Positions 1 through 9,742 of a stretch of 64,000 nt of DNA are shown piece after piece. The stretch spans positions 5,894,001 to 5,958,000 of the forward strand of contig NC_088178.1 in the NCBI RefSeq assembly GCF_028769735.1. The letters run 5' to 3'. The stretch's first letter is position 1, and every line of letters starts with the position of its first letter. Position numbers and translations under genes: made by a program. This DNA is from Zonotrichia leucophrys gambelii (taxonomy: Eukaryota > Chordata > Aves > Passeriformes > Passerellidae). The notes beneath the pieces are model-generated. The model saw only the letters and a program-made list of their open reading frames with translations, was not told where the DNA came from and did not search any database.

Positions 1-544
1 TCTGGGCACCCTCAAAGGGTGTAATAGGAGCCTCCACGAGCCAGATCTCATAAGCTCTTGGAGGTCTGTTTCACATCCAAAATAGCTCAGCTACCTTTAG
101 AGGCATAAAATCAGTAGGATGGCTTCTGTTGCAGAGTTGGAAACAAACAAAACGCAAAATAATAAACTCTTTACAGAGAAAAACTGATCCAGGTGCAAGA
201 GGCCCTCCTTCCCCTGGTAAAACACCTCACAAAAGTAATTAGTTTCTTTGTTCTCTTCTTTTTATTGTATATTGCCCAGGTGGGACTTTTTGGTTCCTGT
301 CCAATTAGCTATCCTTAAGTTCGAGGTGAAGTCTCCTAGGCCTATGAAATGCCTTTTTCACCTAATCAAAGAGAGAAATTTCTGGGCTTATTTCCTTTTT
401 AAGGAGACAAAGGATAGTTTTGTCACTCCATCAACAGGGGACACATTCCTACAAAAGGGGAGAATTTTTTCCTAATTTCTAACCTAAACTAAATGTGAAG
501 CCATTTCTCCTTGTCTCGTCACTACGGTTTTAGATTAATTGTCC
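1..544. other. Unassigned unique sequence
   Basis: No gene or recognised repeat is seen. The longest open frame, at 248-475, is 75 codons and has no recognisable domain. The sequence is moderately AT-rich and runs up to the first CR1 fragment. Confidence 0.5.
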
Positions 545-835
545 CTCTCAAGCTCTCCTGGAGCCCCTTTTGCACTGCAAGGGGCTCTAAGATGTGCTTG
601 GAGCCTTCTCTTCTCCTGGTGAGCACCCTAAGCTCTCCAGGCCTGGCTCCAGAGGGGCTCCAGCCCTTGGATCATCTCTTTGATCTCACCTGGGCTCTCT
701 CCAGCAGCTCCAGCTCCTCCCTGTGCTGGGGCAGCTCTGCAGGTGGGGTCTCACCTGAGCACAGGGGCACAAGGGCACAATCCCAATCCCTCCCCTGCTG
801 CCCAGGCTGGGGCTCAGCCCAGGGCAAGGGGGTTC
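545..835 (-). mobile_element. CR1 LINE fragment (distal ORF2/3'-UTR part)
   Basis: The reverse complement reads as the avian CR1 segment that includes the 'gagaccccacctgcagagct' and 'ggctccagccc' wording, collinear with the CR1 copies at 46305-46876 and 56310-56735. Both ends are truncated and the 3' octamer tail is missing. The 123-codon frame across it is a by-product of GC-rich CR1 sequence, not a gene. A pyrimidine microsatellite follows about 60 bp downstream. Confidence 0.8.
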
Positions 836-898
836 TGGTTCCAGCTCACATCTTCAGCACCTTGAAGATCCTACACCTTTGATTGTATCCTTCCAAAG

Positions 899-1014
899 AC
901 TTCTTTCTCTTTCTCTCTTCTTTCTCTTCTTCTCTTTCTCTCTTTCTCTTTCTCTTTCTCTTTCTCTTTCTCTTTCTCTTTCTCTTTCTCTTTCTCTTTC
1001 TCTTTCTCTTTCTC
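899..1014. repeat. (TTTCTC)n microsatellite
   Basis: A pure pyrimidine tract on the plus strand. It is imperfect at first (TTTCTC mixed with TTCTTC), then about 12 uninterrupted TTTCTC hexamers run from roughly 944 to 1014. The minus strand is all purine and translates to a Lys/Arg repeat, which is an artefact. Long homopurine-homopyrimidine mirror tracts can form triplex DNA; that is general knowledge and was not tested here. Confidence 0.95.
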
Positions 1015-1781
1015 CAAAGTTTAGTTCCTCTCATTCCAGAAGACCTGCATTAATTTGGAACAGCAATCTTGCCTCAAGCCCCACAAACATTCATATTTGT
1101 ACGTGCCATTGTACAGCCAGCCAGCCCTGAGCTGTTCTAATCAGCCAGGGGTAATTTAGATTCACCAACAATACTCACAAATATTGCACAATGTCACAAA
1201 GGATCAAATGCAAATGCACATTTCTTCTCAGCCACGGAGAATCATTTAAAAAGAAATTAAACAGCGGATCTCATCTTCTCCCAAATATAAATATGCAAAC
1301 TGATGCAAATTGCCTGCTCCTGACCTGGGAACATGATGGCCAATTGCCTGACCTGTGTTCACAAAACAATATTTCATTTCATTGCCTGTTCACAGGGAGT
1401 CCATTTGAAATTTTTGTGGCATCAGGATAAAAATCAGAATGAGCATATGCTTCTCAGAGCACTTCAATCACTTCTGATTTCCTAGGCAGTGTCTGTGCCT
1501 AGCAAAGCGTGAAGCCTGGAATATATTAGCAAAGTATTAATTATGGTTGAAATACTCAAACACATTTCAATACTTAGCTGTCACCGAAGTGGTGGCAAGA
1601 GTCATCCTCTAGCAAAAACCATTTTGCAGCAGCAAATATGGTAAGACCTCTATGATTTCTTAAGGAAAGTTTAAAAATATGTATATAAATAATGTTGTAT
1701 ACCAAACAGAAGAACAAAATATAATAAATCTGCTAATTGGAAGAGGGTATTGTCAATGTAACACTAACTAAATAGAGACAG
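1015..1781. other. Unique AT-rich sequence with two octamer motifs
   Basis: No gene is seen. Two exact copies of the POU/octamer consensus ATGCAAAT lie on the plus strand at 1208-1215 and 1303-1310, with a near match just before the second. A regulatory role is only a possibility. Confidence 0.4.
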
Positions 1782-1890
1782 AGGATCACAGAAAGATTTG
1801 GCGCTTTAAAGATCATCTACTTCCAACCCTCAGTTCTATTTCAGCACCACTACTGAAAACAAACCCAACACCATGTTCTAATCCCATTAT
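1782..1890 (-). mobile_element. Degraded CR1 3' end
   Basis: The start reads as an eroded form of the CR1 minus-strand 3' end: a 'gatcacagaa' octamer-tail remnant, then 'ctttaaagatcatct' and 'ttccaaccct'. It matches the start of the copy at 9459 with many substitutions. The right part is too degraded for a firm boundary. It looks like one of the older CR1 copies here. Confidence 0.55.
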
Positions 1891-2242
1891 GGGCATGTAT
1901 ATAATATTAATCCACAAACTCATCTTTACTGCAAATAAATTCCAAGCAAAGAATAAAATCATCATTTTCTCATGTGCAATGCAAAATTCCCTCCTGCTGG
2001 AGGTGCCTAAATTTCTCTGTTGCTTCCTAGTGATGCTAAGGTTCTCAAAACTGAAACATAAATATAATATAAAGCTGCTATATTTTAATATGATGGAAGC
2101 TACCATCAATTCTTAGGTCTGTCCAGTTTAAATATTAATTAAATATTAATGAATCAATAAAACTAATAATATCAGTACTGATAGCAACATTAGTGATTTA
2201 AAAACACTTCAATCACTTATCAAAATATCAGTTATTTATTAT

Positions 2243-2324
2243 CACAACAACAACAACCACAACAACAACAACAACAATTATTATTATTATTATTATTGTT
2301 ATTATTATTACTACTACTGCTGCT
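2243..2324. repeat. Compound (CAA)n(ATT)n(ACT)n(GCT)n microsatellite
   Basis: About 11 CAA units with one interruption run into about 11 ATT units with one GTT interruption, followed by short ACT and GCT runs. The tract abuts a short CR1 remnant directly. Confidence 0.9.
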
Positions 2325-2361
2325 GGTCTAGTGGAAGGTGTCCCTGCCCATGGCAAGAGGT
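2323..2361 (+). mobile_element. Short CR1 remnant abutting a microsatellite
   Basis: About 38 bp match the CR1 sense strand just upstream of the 3' end ('ctagtggaaggtgtccctgc' then 'ccatggca'), as in the copies at 6296 and 22200. It is cut on both sides: by the trinucleotide repeat on the left and by unrelated AT-rich DNA on the right. Confidence 0.75.
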
Positions 2362-2365
2362 TAAC

Positions 2366-3607
2366 TATATCATTTATTAAAACAATATAAATAGATTATA
2401 AATGGTGTTTTCCTAATGTTCTCCATGAATCCTGGAGGCGATTTCCCAAAAACCAGCCAAAATGCTTTATTTCAGTGCTATGAAATGCTTTCCTCCCTTT
2501 AATATGGAGAGCTTTTAACAATCTAATTTTTCTATAGATTCATCTAAACTGGATATAAACTCTGAATTATTAGTAATGGTTTATTGGGATATGATCATGG
2601 AACTGTGAGAAACACATTCCAGTAGCTGATATGAACTTCAGGCCTTCCTTTGCAGCAAAGAGCAGTTAAAAATATTTTATTAAGCATGTTTGAATGTTGT
2701 AACAATCTCCCACAGCCACTGTCATTATCCTCTTGATTCCCCATTGCCTTAAACCAGCAATTAGAAGTTGATGAGAAACGTCCAGGAACAATAATAGTTA
2801 AAGATCAATTAGGGATCCATGAGGCTGAGGAGATTAAATATTTATTAAAATAACAACAACCTTTCAAATAATAGTTCAAACTTCATTACTTTAATCCATT
2901 CTGGAGCTGCTATTTTCTGCCTCACTTCCCTGTAATTGCAAACTGCACCAGTGACAGGGAATGTCTCGCACCAAAGTACATAAAAACATAAAGTGTTTAT
3001 GTTGCAGTGACAGTGTTGAGATTTTGTAAACAGATTGGAACAGGTTTATTTTTATTTGCCTGCACATTTCTGAAGTGCTTTTCTAGTATAAAGTGACAAA
3101 AATCTCCTACTTAGGTAAATTTAACTGGAATTTCCAGCATGAATTCATAACCCTCCCTTTGCAGGCAGATGGACAAATGACCAGAGGCCTGATGATCTCT
3201 TCAGAAGCAGACCTGGAGAAGGGAAATTGAGAAATTGGGTGTAAGGCAAGAAAGGATTTTACAGAAGGAATAGAGCTTCTCTCTGGAATTCAGTGTGAAA
3301 AGTGACAGCTGGTGGAATGTTTCTGTGGAAGTGCTGTGTGGCAACAGGAGTGGCAGCTCTGCTTTCTGTCCCTGCCTTGGTGACAATAGAAAGTGTGCAA
3401 CCCACTCTTTCCCTAACACATAACACAAAAATGTTTCTAATTCATTTTAAATGGTGATTTAAACCAAACCCTGACAGAATTTGGGGCCAACAGATACAAG
3501 TTTTGGCATCTAAAAAGGCAAAAAATGAAGCAAGAAATCATTAGCGTGGCAAAAGGAAAAGAAACGGAGCATCTTCAAAAGAGAGCACGCAGCTCCTGTG
3601 AGTAAAG
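2366..3607. other. Unique AT-rich sequence
   Basis: No gene or clear mobile element was recognised. Open frames do not exceed 75 codons and none shows a domain. Confidence 0.45.
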
Positions 3608-3662
3608 TCAGATTTGATCCTTGTGGATTCCTCCCAGTTCAGGACATTCTAGAATGTAAAAT
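3608..3662 (+). mobile_element. CR1 3'-terminal fragment
   Basis: The stretch resembles the CR1 sense 3' terminus: 'gatccttgtgg', then 'ttcaggacattctagaatgt'. It corresponds in reverse to the start of the CR1 at 26596 ('gaatgtcctgagctggaagg'). Only about 50 bp remain and the octamer tail is eroded. Confidence 0.6.
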
Positions 3663-3884
3663 TCCATTAAAACATTCTTCACTGGGACAAAAGTGAGCAC
3701 ACAGCCTGTGGTGGCTGGAGAAGCCCTCAGGGCACAAGGGAACACCTCACACACTGGAGCTCCAGACTGTGGCAGCAAGGTGTGAAGATGCCACAAAACC
3801 ATCACTCCATTTGGCCTTGACATGGTGACATGGATGCACCAAGTGGCATTTTTTAGTTTTTTTGTTAAGCTTTGTTTTACTCCT

Positions 3885-4212
3885 CAGCACAGCTGGGACA
3901 GGAGCTCCTGGAGCTGAGCAAGGGCCTGGAGCATCTCTGTGCCCAGGAAAGTCTGAGGGAGCTGGGGCTGCTCAGCCTGGAGAGGAGCCCCAGGGAGAGG
4001 CTGTCCCTGTGTGTCTCTGAGTGTTCCTGTGTGTCCCTGAGTGTCCCTGTGTCTGTCCCTGTCTGTCCCTGTCTGTCCCTGTCTGTCTGTCCCTGTGTGC
4101 AGAGGTCAGAGCAGGCCCAGGCCCTGCCCCAGGCCCAGCCATGGCCCCAGAGCCCTGGGAAGGGCCTGAGCCCAGCAATTTCCCTGGTCCCTTCCAACCT
4201 TACTCATCCTTC
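3885..4212 (+). mobile_element. CR1 fragment with internal minisatellite
   Basis: The left part matches CR1 sense sequence ('ctgctcagcctggagaggag'). The right end carries the CR1 3' wording 'ggtcccttccaacct'. Between them a TGTCCC-type tandem tract (4001-4100) replaces the usual CR1 middle. Overlapping frames on both strands (68-117 codons) are repeat translations. Confidence 0.75.
4001..4100. repeat. (TGTCCCTG/TCTG)n minisatellite inside CR1
   Basis: Tandem variants of tgtccctg, gtgt and tctg units span about 100 bp. The array becomes most regular, as repeated 'ctgtccctgt', at 4050-4095. It lies inside a CR1 copy and probably grew from a short CR1 sequence such as 'ggctgtccctg'. Confidence 0.85.
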
Positions 4213-4230
4213 ATTTTTGTCTTGATTTTT

Positions 4231-6295
4231 TAAAAAAAAACTTACATCCATGTGTTTTATGAGAAATTGTGACTTTTCTTATATTTATCCTAAGTCCTTT
4301 ATTCATTTCCTTTGGGGAAGGAAAAAAATATATGGAAGAACTGAACACTGAAGAAATTACTATGTCATCCAAACAAGGTTAATTTTCTACTAAAAAACCC
4401 CCAAGTTTAACCACTGATTAAGCTGATCACTGAAAGAAGCAGCAGTGATTTCAAATGCTTTTAACATTTGACAAAACATTATCCTCAAGTTGTTCTAGCA
4501 CTCCTCTCTAAAGGTTTCTAATCAACTGCTGAGAATGGAAGCACCTCCAGAACTCTGATCACTTAGAGAAGAATACTTAGAAAATGTGAAACTATTTAAG
4601 CCAATATAAGTATGCCTAATGGATTTGGTTTAAACAAGTTTCACACTGCAAATCTTTTTTTTCCTTTTCATGCCCAGCAATTCTATCCCTGATCTTTAAA
4701 CTGCTCTGTGTTTCTCTTGCTGGATCCATACCTCAGGGAAAACATGCTAATCATGCTGCTTATGCTTCCTCATGTTCTGAACTTCTTTCCCTCTGTCGCT
4801 TCCATGCATGATTATAATTTGATGATAAGAGAAACAATTTAAAACTGCAATTATGAAAGCATTTCTTTGTTAATTCCCTCCTGGCTAAATGACTTCCTCT
4901 CACGCTAGGAAGTTAAACATCTGACAGCACCACTGAGCTCCAGGAGCTTCAATTCCCATTCACAAAAGCCTCTTTTTTAGCTGCCTCTTGTATTCCATAT
5001 TGGAATTTATAGTGATTTGCTCCCTCCTCTCTTATGGATGTATGGATCCCAGAGAGACTCAACCTGGAGCCAATATTTGCAACTCTGCTGGACCTCTGAC
5101 TCTTTGTTTCAGTTGGCATTACGAGGTGTGTGTTTTATGAACTGGGTAGAGGAGGAAATGAACCCTGTTGGGGCTGTTCCTCTGGGCACCATTTCACCAG
5201 CACAGAGACAGATCAGCACAGTGCTACCAGAAGGATTAGGCAATAACAGCAGATTACATTGTGTGGAATAAAATATTACAGAGCAGCTCAGAAATTGTCC
5301 TATCAATACTGCAATATTGCAATGAGACAATCAGGAGGTAGAACACGGGGTGGAATGAAAAATCCTGTAATTGTTGCCTTCGTGTAGGTAAAATGATGAG
5401 CTGAGGTGCTGGTTCTGCAGTTCAAACACAGGTTAAAGGGTGCAGGGAGTTGACTAGGTTACTTTTTTCTTTTCTTTTTCCTCTAAAATCATACCCACAT
5501 CAGCCATAAAGGAGAACAGAGAATAACAGCAGTGTTAACATAGCAGGAAATAAAAATTATCCTCATTTATCTACTCATCTTTATTTCACAGTTGTGAGCA
5601 GATACCAGTGGATGACTTGCAACAAATACAAAATTATTGTGCTTTCTGCTAAAAATATGTAACTTTCATTTAAAGTGATTTGTTTAAAAGCCTAATGAGG
5701 TTGACATTTGAAGCAGGTTCCTGCCATTTCTGTTCCTTCTGGCTTCACTGAGATAAAATAAAATTGTGGCAGGTGACTCATAAAATGAGCTGACCTGCCA
5801 GGGCAGAGCAGATCCTCTGAAATGTCTGTGTGGAATGATGGGATTTTTGATCTTTTTTGGATACTTTGGGAAGTTTTTCAGTACTGCTTGAGTTTGCACC
5901 AATGACACAACACCCTGGAAGGACACAACACCCTGGAAGGACACATTCAGGGTCCCATAAGGGGAGGTGGGGTACAGGGAGGGAGGAAGGACAGGAGAGC
6001 ACTGTAGGTGTGACAGAGAGGGGAGCAGTGGTGGGAACTGGGCATGGCTCAGATCCCTGCAGGGACAGGGCAGACCTGGAGTCAAGAGCTGACTTTGGAA
6101 AAGGATTAGGCAAAAAATACTGGGAATAAGCTGGGACAGCTTGGCTTCCCACAGCTGAGCAAACCACACCAGAGAAGAGCCCCTACAACATGAGCTGAAA
6201 TGGTGGGAACAATGGGCTCAGAAAAAAATAGGAACATGAGCTTAGAGAGAGGGGAAAATCCCATTGCTTGTGCATGAGTTGAGGAAACACATTTA
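4231..6295. other. Unique sequence; no gene seen
   Basis: No CR1, LTR or coding segment was recognised. A perfect two-copy 18-bp tandem duplication (unit starts 'acacaacaccctgg') lies at 5905-5940. The 161- and 129-codon minus-strand frames at 5684-6169 overlap this duplication in different frames and show no domain; they are probably chance frames. Confidence 0.4.
5905..5940. repeat. 18-bp perfect tandem duplication
   Basis: Two identical adjacent 18-bp units at 5905-5922 and 5923-5940. A partial third unit of about 5 bp follows. This looks like a recent replication-slippage duplication. Confidence 0.9.
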
Positions 6296-6452
6296 GTTGT
6301 GGCTGCCCCAGCCCTGAAAGTGTCTGAGACCAGAGTGGATGGCGCTTGGAACAACCTGGGCTAGTGGAAAGTGTCCCTGCCCATGGCAGGGGGTGGCACT
6401 GGATGGGCTTTTGGGTCCCTTCCAACCCAAACCATTCTGAAATTCCATGAAA
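6296..6452 (+). mobile_element. CR1 3' end, truncated
   Basis: A clear CR1 sense 3' segment: 'ggaacaacctgggctagtgg', 'ccctgcccatggcagggg', 'cccttccaacccaaaccatt' and an octamer-like tail 'ctgaaattccatga'. It is 5'-truncated to about 155 bp, the usual state for CR1. Confidence 0.9.
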
Positions 6453-6887
6453 ACTGTCCAGCCCACAAGAGACTATGGCGGCTCTTACACATCACTTCCT
6501 TAAAAATCCTGAATGCCTTGCTTCAGTAAATGGGATAATAATGGGTTAACATCCAGCACTTCAGAGCTGGATTGTCAAAATTTATCCTTAGAAGAAGAGA
6601 TAAAAATTCATCCATAAATCTGAATTTGTAAGGACAGTCCTTAACAAAGAGAGGGGAGATGACATCAGGCAGGAACAAACAAATAAAAACTGAGGGAGAT
6701 GAATGGGAGCATGTCAGCAAACATTTCTCATGCTATAGAAGAATCTGCAACTTGAAAGATTTTTTTTTAAATATTATTTGTGGGTGAAATATTTTGCTTA
6801 TAATTTGTATTTCATTTATTTAAGACGTCTTTTGAATTATAGGATATTGTTGTGTTGTTAAACATGCTGTGAAAGGTAAACTGCTGA

Positions 6888-7390
6888 TGTAGAAGTGTCT
6901 CTGGACAAAGTCTGTGCCAGGAGGAAATGGTGGAAGGTTGATGCCTTAAGAAGGCTGATCTAAAACAGATTTAAAGAATAAAGTAGGGATTTATTAAAAG
7001 ACCTCAATGGATCCACCTTGGGCAGCACAAGAACCCAGCCAGGGCTGCACCCAAAATGAACCAAAATGGTCACAAATTGCACAACCGCTCATGGGGTCTG
7101 ACAGTTTTATAAGTTCTGCTCCATTTGCATATTGGAGTTAACTGTCCAATTACAGCTTTAGCCCATCCAGTCCCATCCTTCTTGTTTTTCTCTCTGCAGT
7201 CCACATTTTTTATGCTCTTGGGCCTGAGATTTGGATCATTTGTCCTTGGTCCCCAGCTAGAGAAGGAATTGTTTTGTCTCCCTGCTCTGTGCACGGAGTT
7301 CACCATCCCCTAATATGAAGCCCAGACCCACACACTAAAGCAGCACAGAATCTGAAAAACACAAAAGCTAAAACTTAAGGCATCAAGATG
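6888..7390 (-). mobile_element. Solo LTR, ERVL-like (minus strand)
   Basis: Read on the minus strand it has LTR architecture: a TATA-like element near 7105-7112 ('ataaaact' in sense), then a polyadenylation signal AATAAA in the 'ttattaaaa' segment near 6990, and a terminal segment ending ...CTTCTACA at 6888. Five-bp flanks 'gctga' at 6883-6887 and 7391-7395 are identical, which would suit an ERVL-type 5-bp target duplication. The 5' terminus reads CATCTT rather than the expected TG, so the right boundary is tentative. The ERVL assignment rests on the 5-bp duplication and general resemblance. No internal retroviral sequence is present. Confidence 0.55.
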
Positions 7391-8180
7391 GCTGAGGAAG
7401 AGCTGACAGGAATTAAATCAAGTGGTTGCAGAAGGATTGGGAGGAGTGGGATAAGAGCAGAGAGGTAAGAAATGCCTGACATTTCTCTGGGAACAGAGGG
7501 ATGCTGTGTGTTCTGCACTGGCCCTGCATGAGGCTCAGTGTTGCCATGAAGAACCATCACACACAGTGTAATATCTTATGTCTCTTTCTCTTGACCTGAC
7601 CCATGACTGTGAGCCTTAAAGATAATGAGATCTGAGATAAGGAGGTCTTTTGGTTCATATCTGTCTCTTCTCATCTCACAGAGTCCTGCTCAAAAGGTCA
7701 CAACACAGATAACAGCCTCTGCAGGAAGACCTGAACTGTTCATTTGGGCTCCTCTTATTTCTCATCCTGCTGACATCTTCATCAATCCATAATGTCCTCT
7801 GCAAGTAATGCCCTCCTTAAATCAGCATATTCAAAGAATTTTTTTTTCTTTGTCTAAAGATGCTGTATTTTGATTTAATCTGATTTCAGTTCAAATTCAT
7901 GTTAAACCTATTTTTGGTTTTGGATTTTCTTTTTACATGACCAATGTCTGGGTCACCAGTCTGTTGCACAAAATCATGCTGTCAAACAGGAGAAGATGGA
8001 AAAATAAGTCCAGTGAAAACCCCCAGAATAATTTTTGCAATGAAAAATAATCAGGGAAAAAGCATATCTAAAAACATCTAAATTTTAAGTGTTTTTGTAT
8101 CAGTATGAAAGTGAATTAAGTTAATTACAGGAATGATTTCACTTGACAGAGGTGTGTTGGGAAGGTTTTGGTCATGAAAG
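7391..8180. other. Unique sequence between two LTRs
   Basis: No gene or recognised repeat. It runs from the ERVL-like LTR to the next LTR insertion. Confidence 0.4.
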
Positions 8181-8805
8181 TGTCGGGACCCAGGACATTC
8201 CTCTGCTCTCTCTGGGTGATCCAAGACACTGGCAGGGGGCTCAGAGACCTTGGCACAGAGTCAAAAACAGCTGTGCCTTTGATTTTAGCCCATGGAAACC
8301 ATTACCAACTTTGTGTGAAGATTTACAAGCCACAGGAGTTTGAGTAGGATGATAGTTAATTTGTCACAGGGTGAAAAAGTAGAATTTTAGGATTTTTAGA
8401 ATGGGGGTCAAGAGGCAAGATGGAGGAATCTGGGCGTGTCCTTCTCTTGTCCTCCATCTCCTTCTTGTCCTCCATCCTCTCCTGTGATGGTGGCACTTTT
8501 TGATTGGTTTATAGTAGAGACAGACTGTCTAACATAGGTGATAGGTATTGGAAAATTATTGTAAATAAAGTACATATAGTCCTTAGTATAAAAAGGTAAC
8601 ACCACCCCAAGGGCAGGGACTGTGCCACAACCCGACCTGCTGGACAGATCTCAGCAGGTCAGAGAAAGAATGTCATAGATAAGAGAAAATAAACAACCTT
8701 GAAAAACAAAACCAATGAATCTTGACTTCTTCTTTGGTTGCAGGGCTGGGGGAAAAAGACTTTCTAACACCTCGGGGGTCATCTCAACCACAGAAACCCG
8801 AGATG
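8181..8805 (+). mobile_element. Solo LTR, 600-bp family, copy 1
   Basis: It starts TGTCGGGACC and aligns end to end with the copies at 60850-61449 (same strand) and 47887-48511 (opposite strand). A TATA box (TATAAAAA) lies at 8587-8594 and AATAAA at 8688-8693, in the order expected of a U3-R-U5 LTR. Flanks are aaag (8177-8180) and gaag (8806-8809), a 4-bp target duplication with one mismatch. A 4-bp duplication is typical of ERV1/gammaretrovirus-type elements, so that class is inferred. No gag, pol or env sequence flanks it. Frames inside it are not genes. Confidence 0.85.
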
Positions 8806-9458
8806 GAAGCACCTTGATCCACCTGAGGAAGATGAATACCTGCAACAGAGGGGTGCTGAAAACAAACCAAGCAATTCTTTGCCAGCCTTTCCAAGCTGGG
8901 AGCCTCATGGAACTGTCACACACTTTGGTCCATCCCCCGTGTGCTGCCAGCAGGGCCCAGTCCCCAGCCATGGAACTGAGGGTGTTCCCATTGATTTTGT
9001 CACATGGCTGTGAGGTGACAGCTAAGGAATTGCAGGGATAAACTCCCTCAGCTCCGTGTGCCTCTCTCTTGCAAGTAGCCTTCTTAATCTTCTCCCTTTT
9101 TATCACCCCACTCAATTTCTCTCCAGAGCACAGGTGTCTGCCTTGTCCTTTAATGATGTGCCCAAATGGGGAAATCAATGGCATTAAATACTTGTGGAAT
9201 GGGATGTAAATAAGCAGCTATAAACTTACTTAAGAGAGCTTTTAAAGGGCTTTTCAGCCAAAGATGTGCCATAGGAAGTGGGATTTTTTTATACTGATGA
9301 TTATTCTTCCAATTTACAGAGCACTTTGGAAAATCTTACTGCTTTCCTCAGTGTTTCAGGAATGTATTTAATTGCAGTTTGCTTGCAGAGAAGAAAAGCA
9401 AAGAACAAACAGGAAAAAACAATTTACATTTAAGGAAGTTAAATTAAAATTCTGCTTT
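8806..9458. other. Unassigned sequence downstream of LTR
   Basis: It contains a 177-codon minus-strand open frame (8651-9184) that begins outside and ends inside the LTR. The frame has no recognisable retroviral or cellular domain. No similarity to the DNA flanking the other two LTR copies was seen, which supports a solo LTR rather than a provirus. Confidence 0.4.
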
Positions 9459-9742
9459 TATAGAATCTTATAGAATGGTTTGGGTTGGAAGGACCTTTAA
9501 AGCTCATCAGTCCCATCCCTGCCATGGGCAGCGACACCTTCCACTATCCCAGCTTGCTCCAAGCCCCATCCAACCTGACCTTTGACAATTCCAGGGATCC
9601 AGGGGCAGCCACGGCTTCTCTGGGCACCCTCTCCCAGGGCCTGCCCACCCTCACAGAAAGGAATTCCTTCCCAAAATCCCGTCTAACCCTGTCCTCTTTC
9701 AGTTTAAAGCTGTTCCCCCTTGTCCTGTCACGCTCACTTAAT
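9459..9742 (-). mobile_element. CR1 3' end with octamer tail
   Basis: A well-preserved minus-strand CR1 3' segment. It begins with the terminal octamer repeats (tagaatct, tagaatgg), then 'tttgggttggaaggaccttt', 'gccatgggcag', 'tccaagccccatcc', 'cttctctgggcaccct' and 'ccccttgtcctgtcac'. The 107-codon frame across it is CR1 3'-UTR. Confidence 0.95.

Noticed and set aside
846..1034. Lys/Arg-rich 62-aa minus-strand frame
   Set aside because: Translation of the (TTTCTC)n microsatellite.
8651..9184. 177-aa minus-strand frame beside an LTR as possible retroviral gene
   Set aside because: No gag, pol or env motif, and the DNA next to the other LTR copies is unrelated; the LTR is solo.
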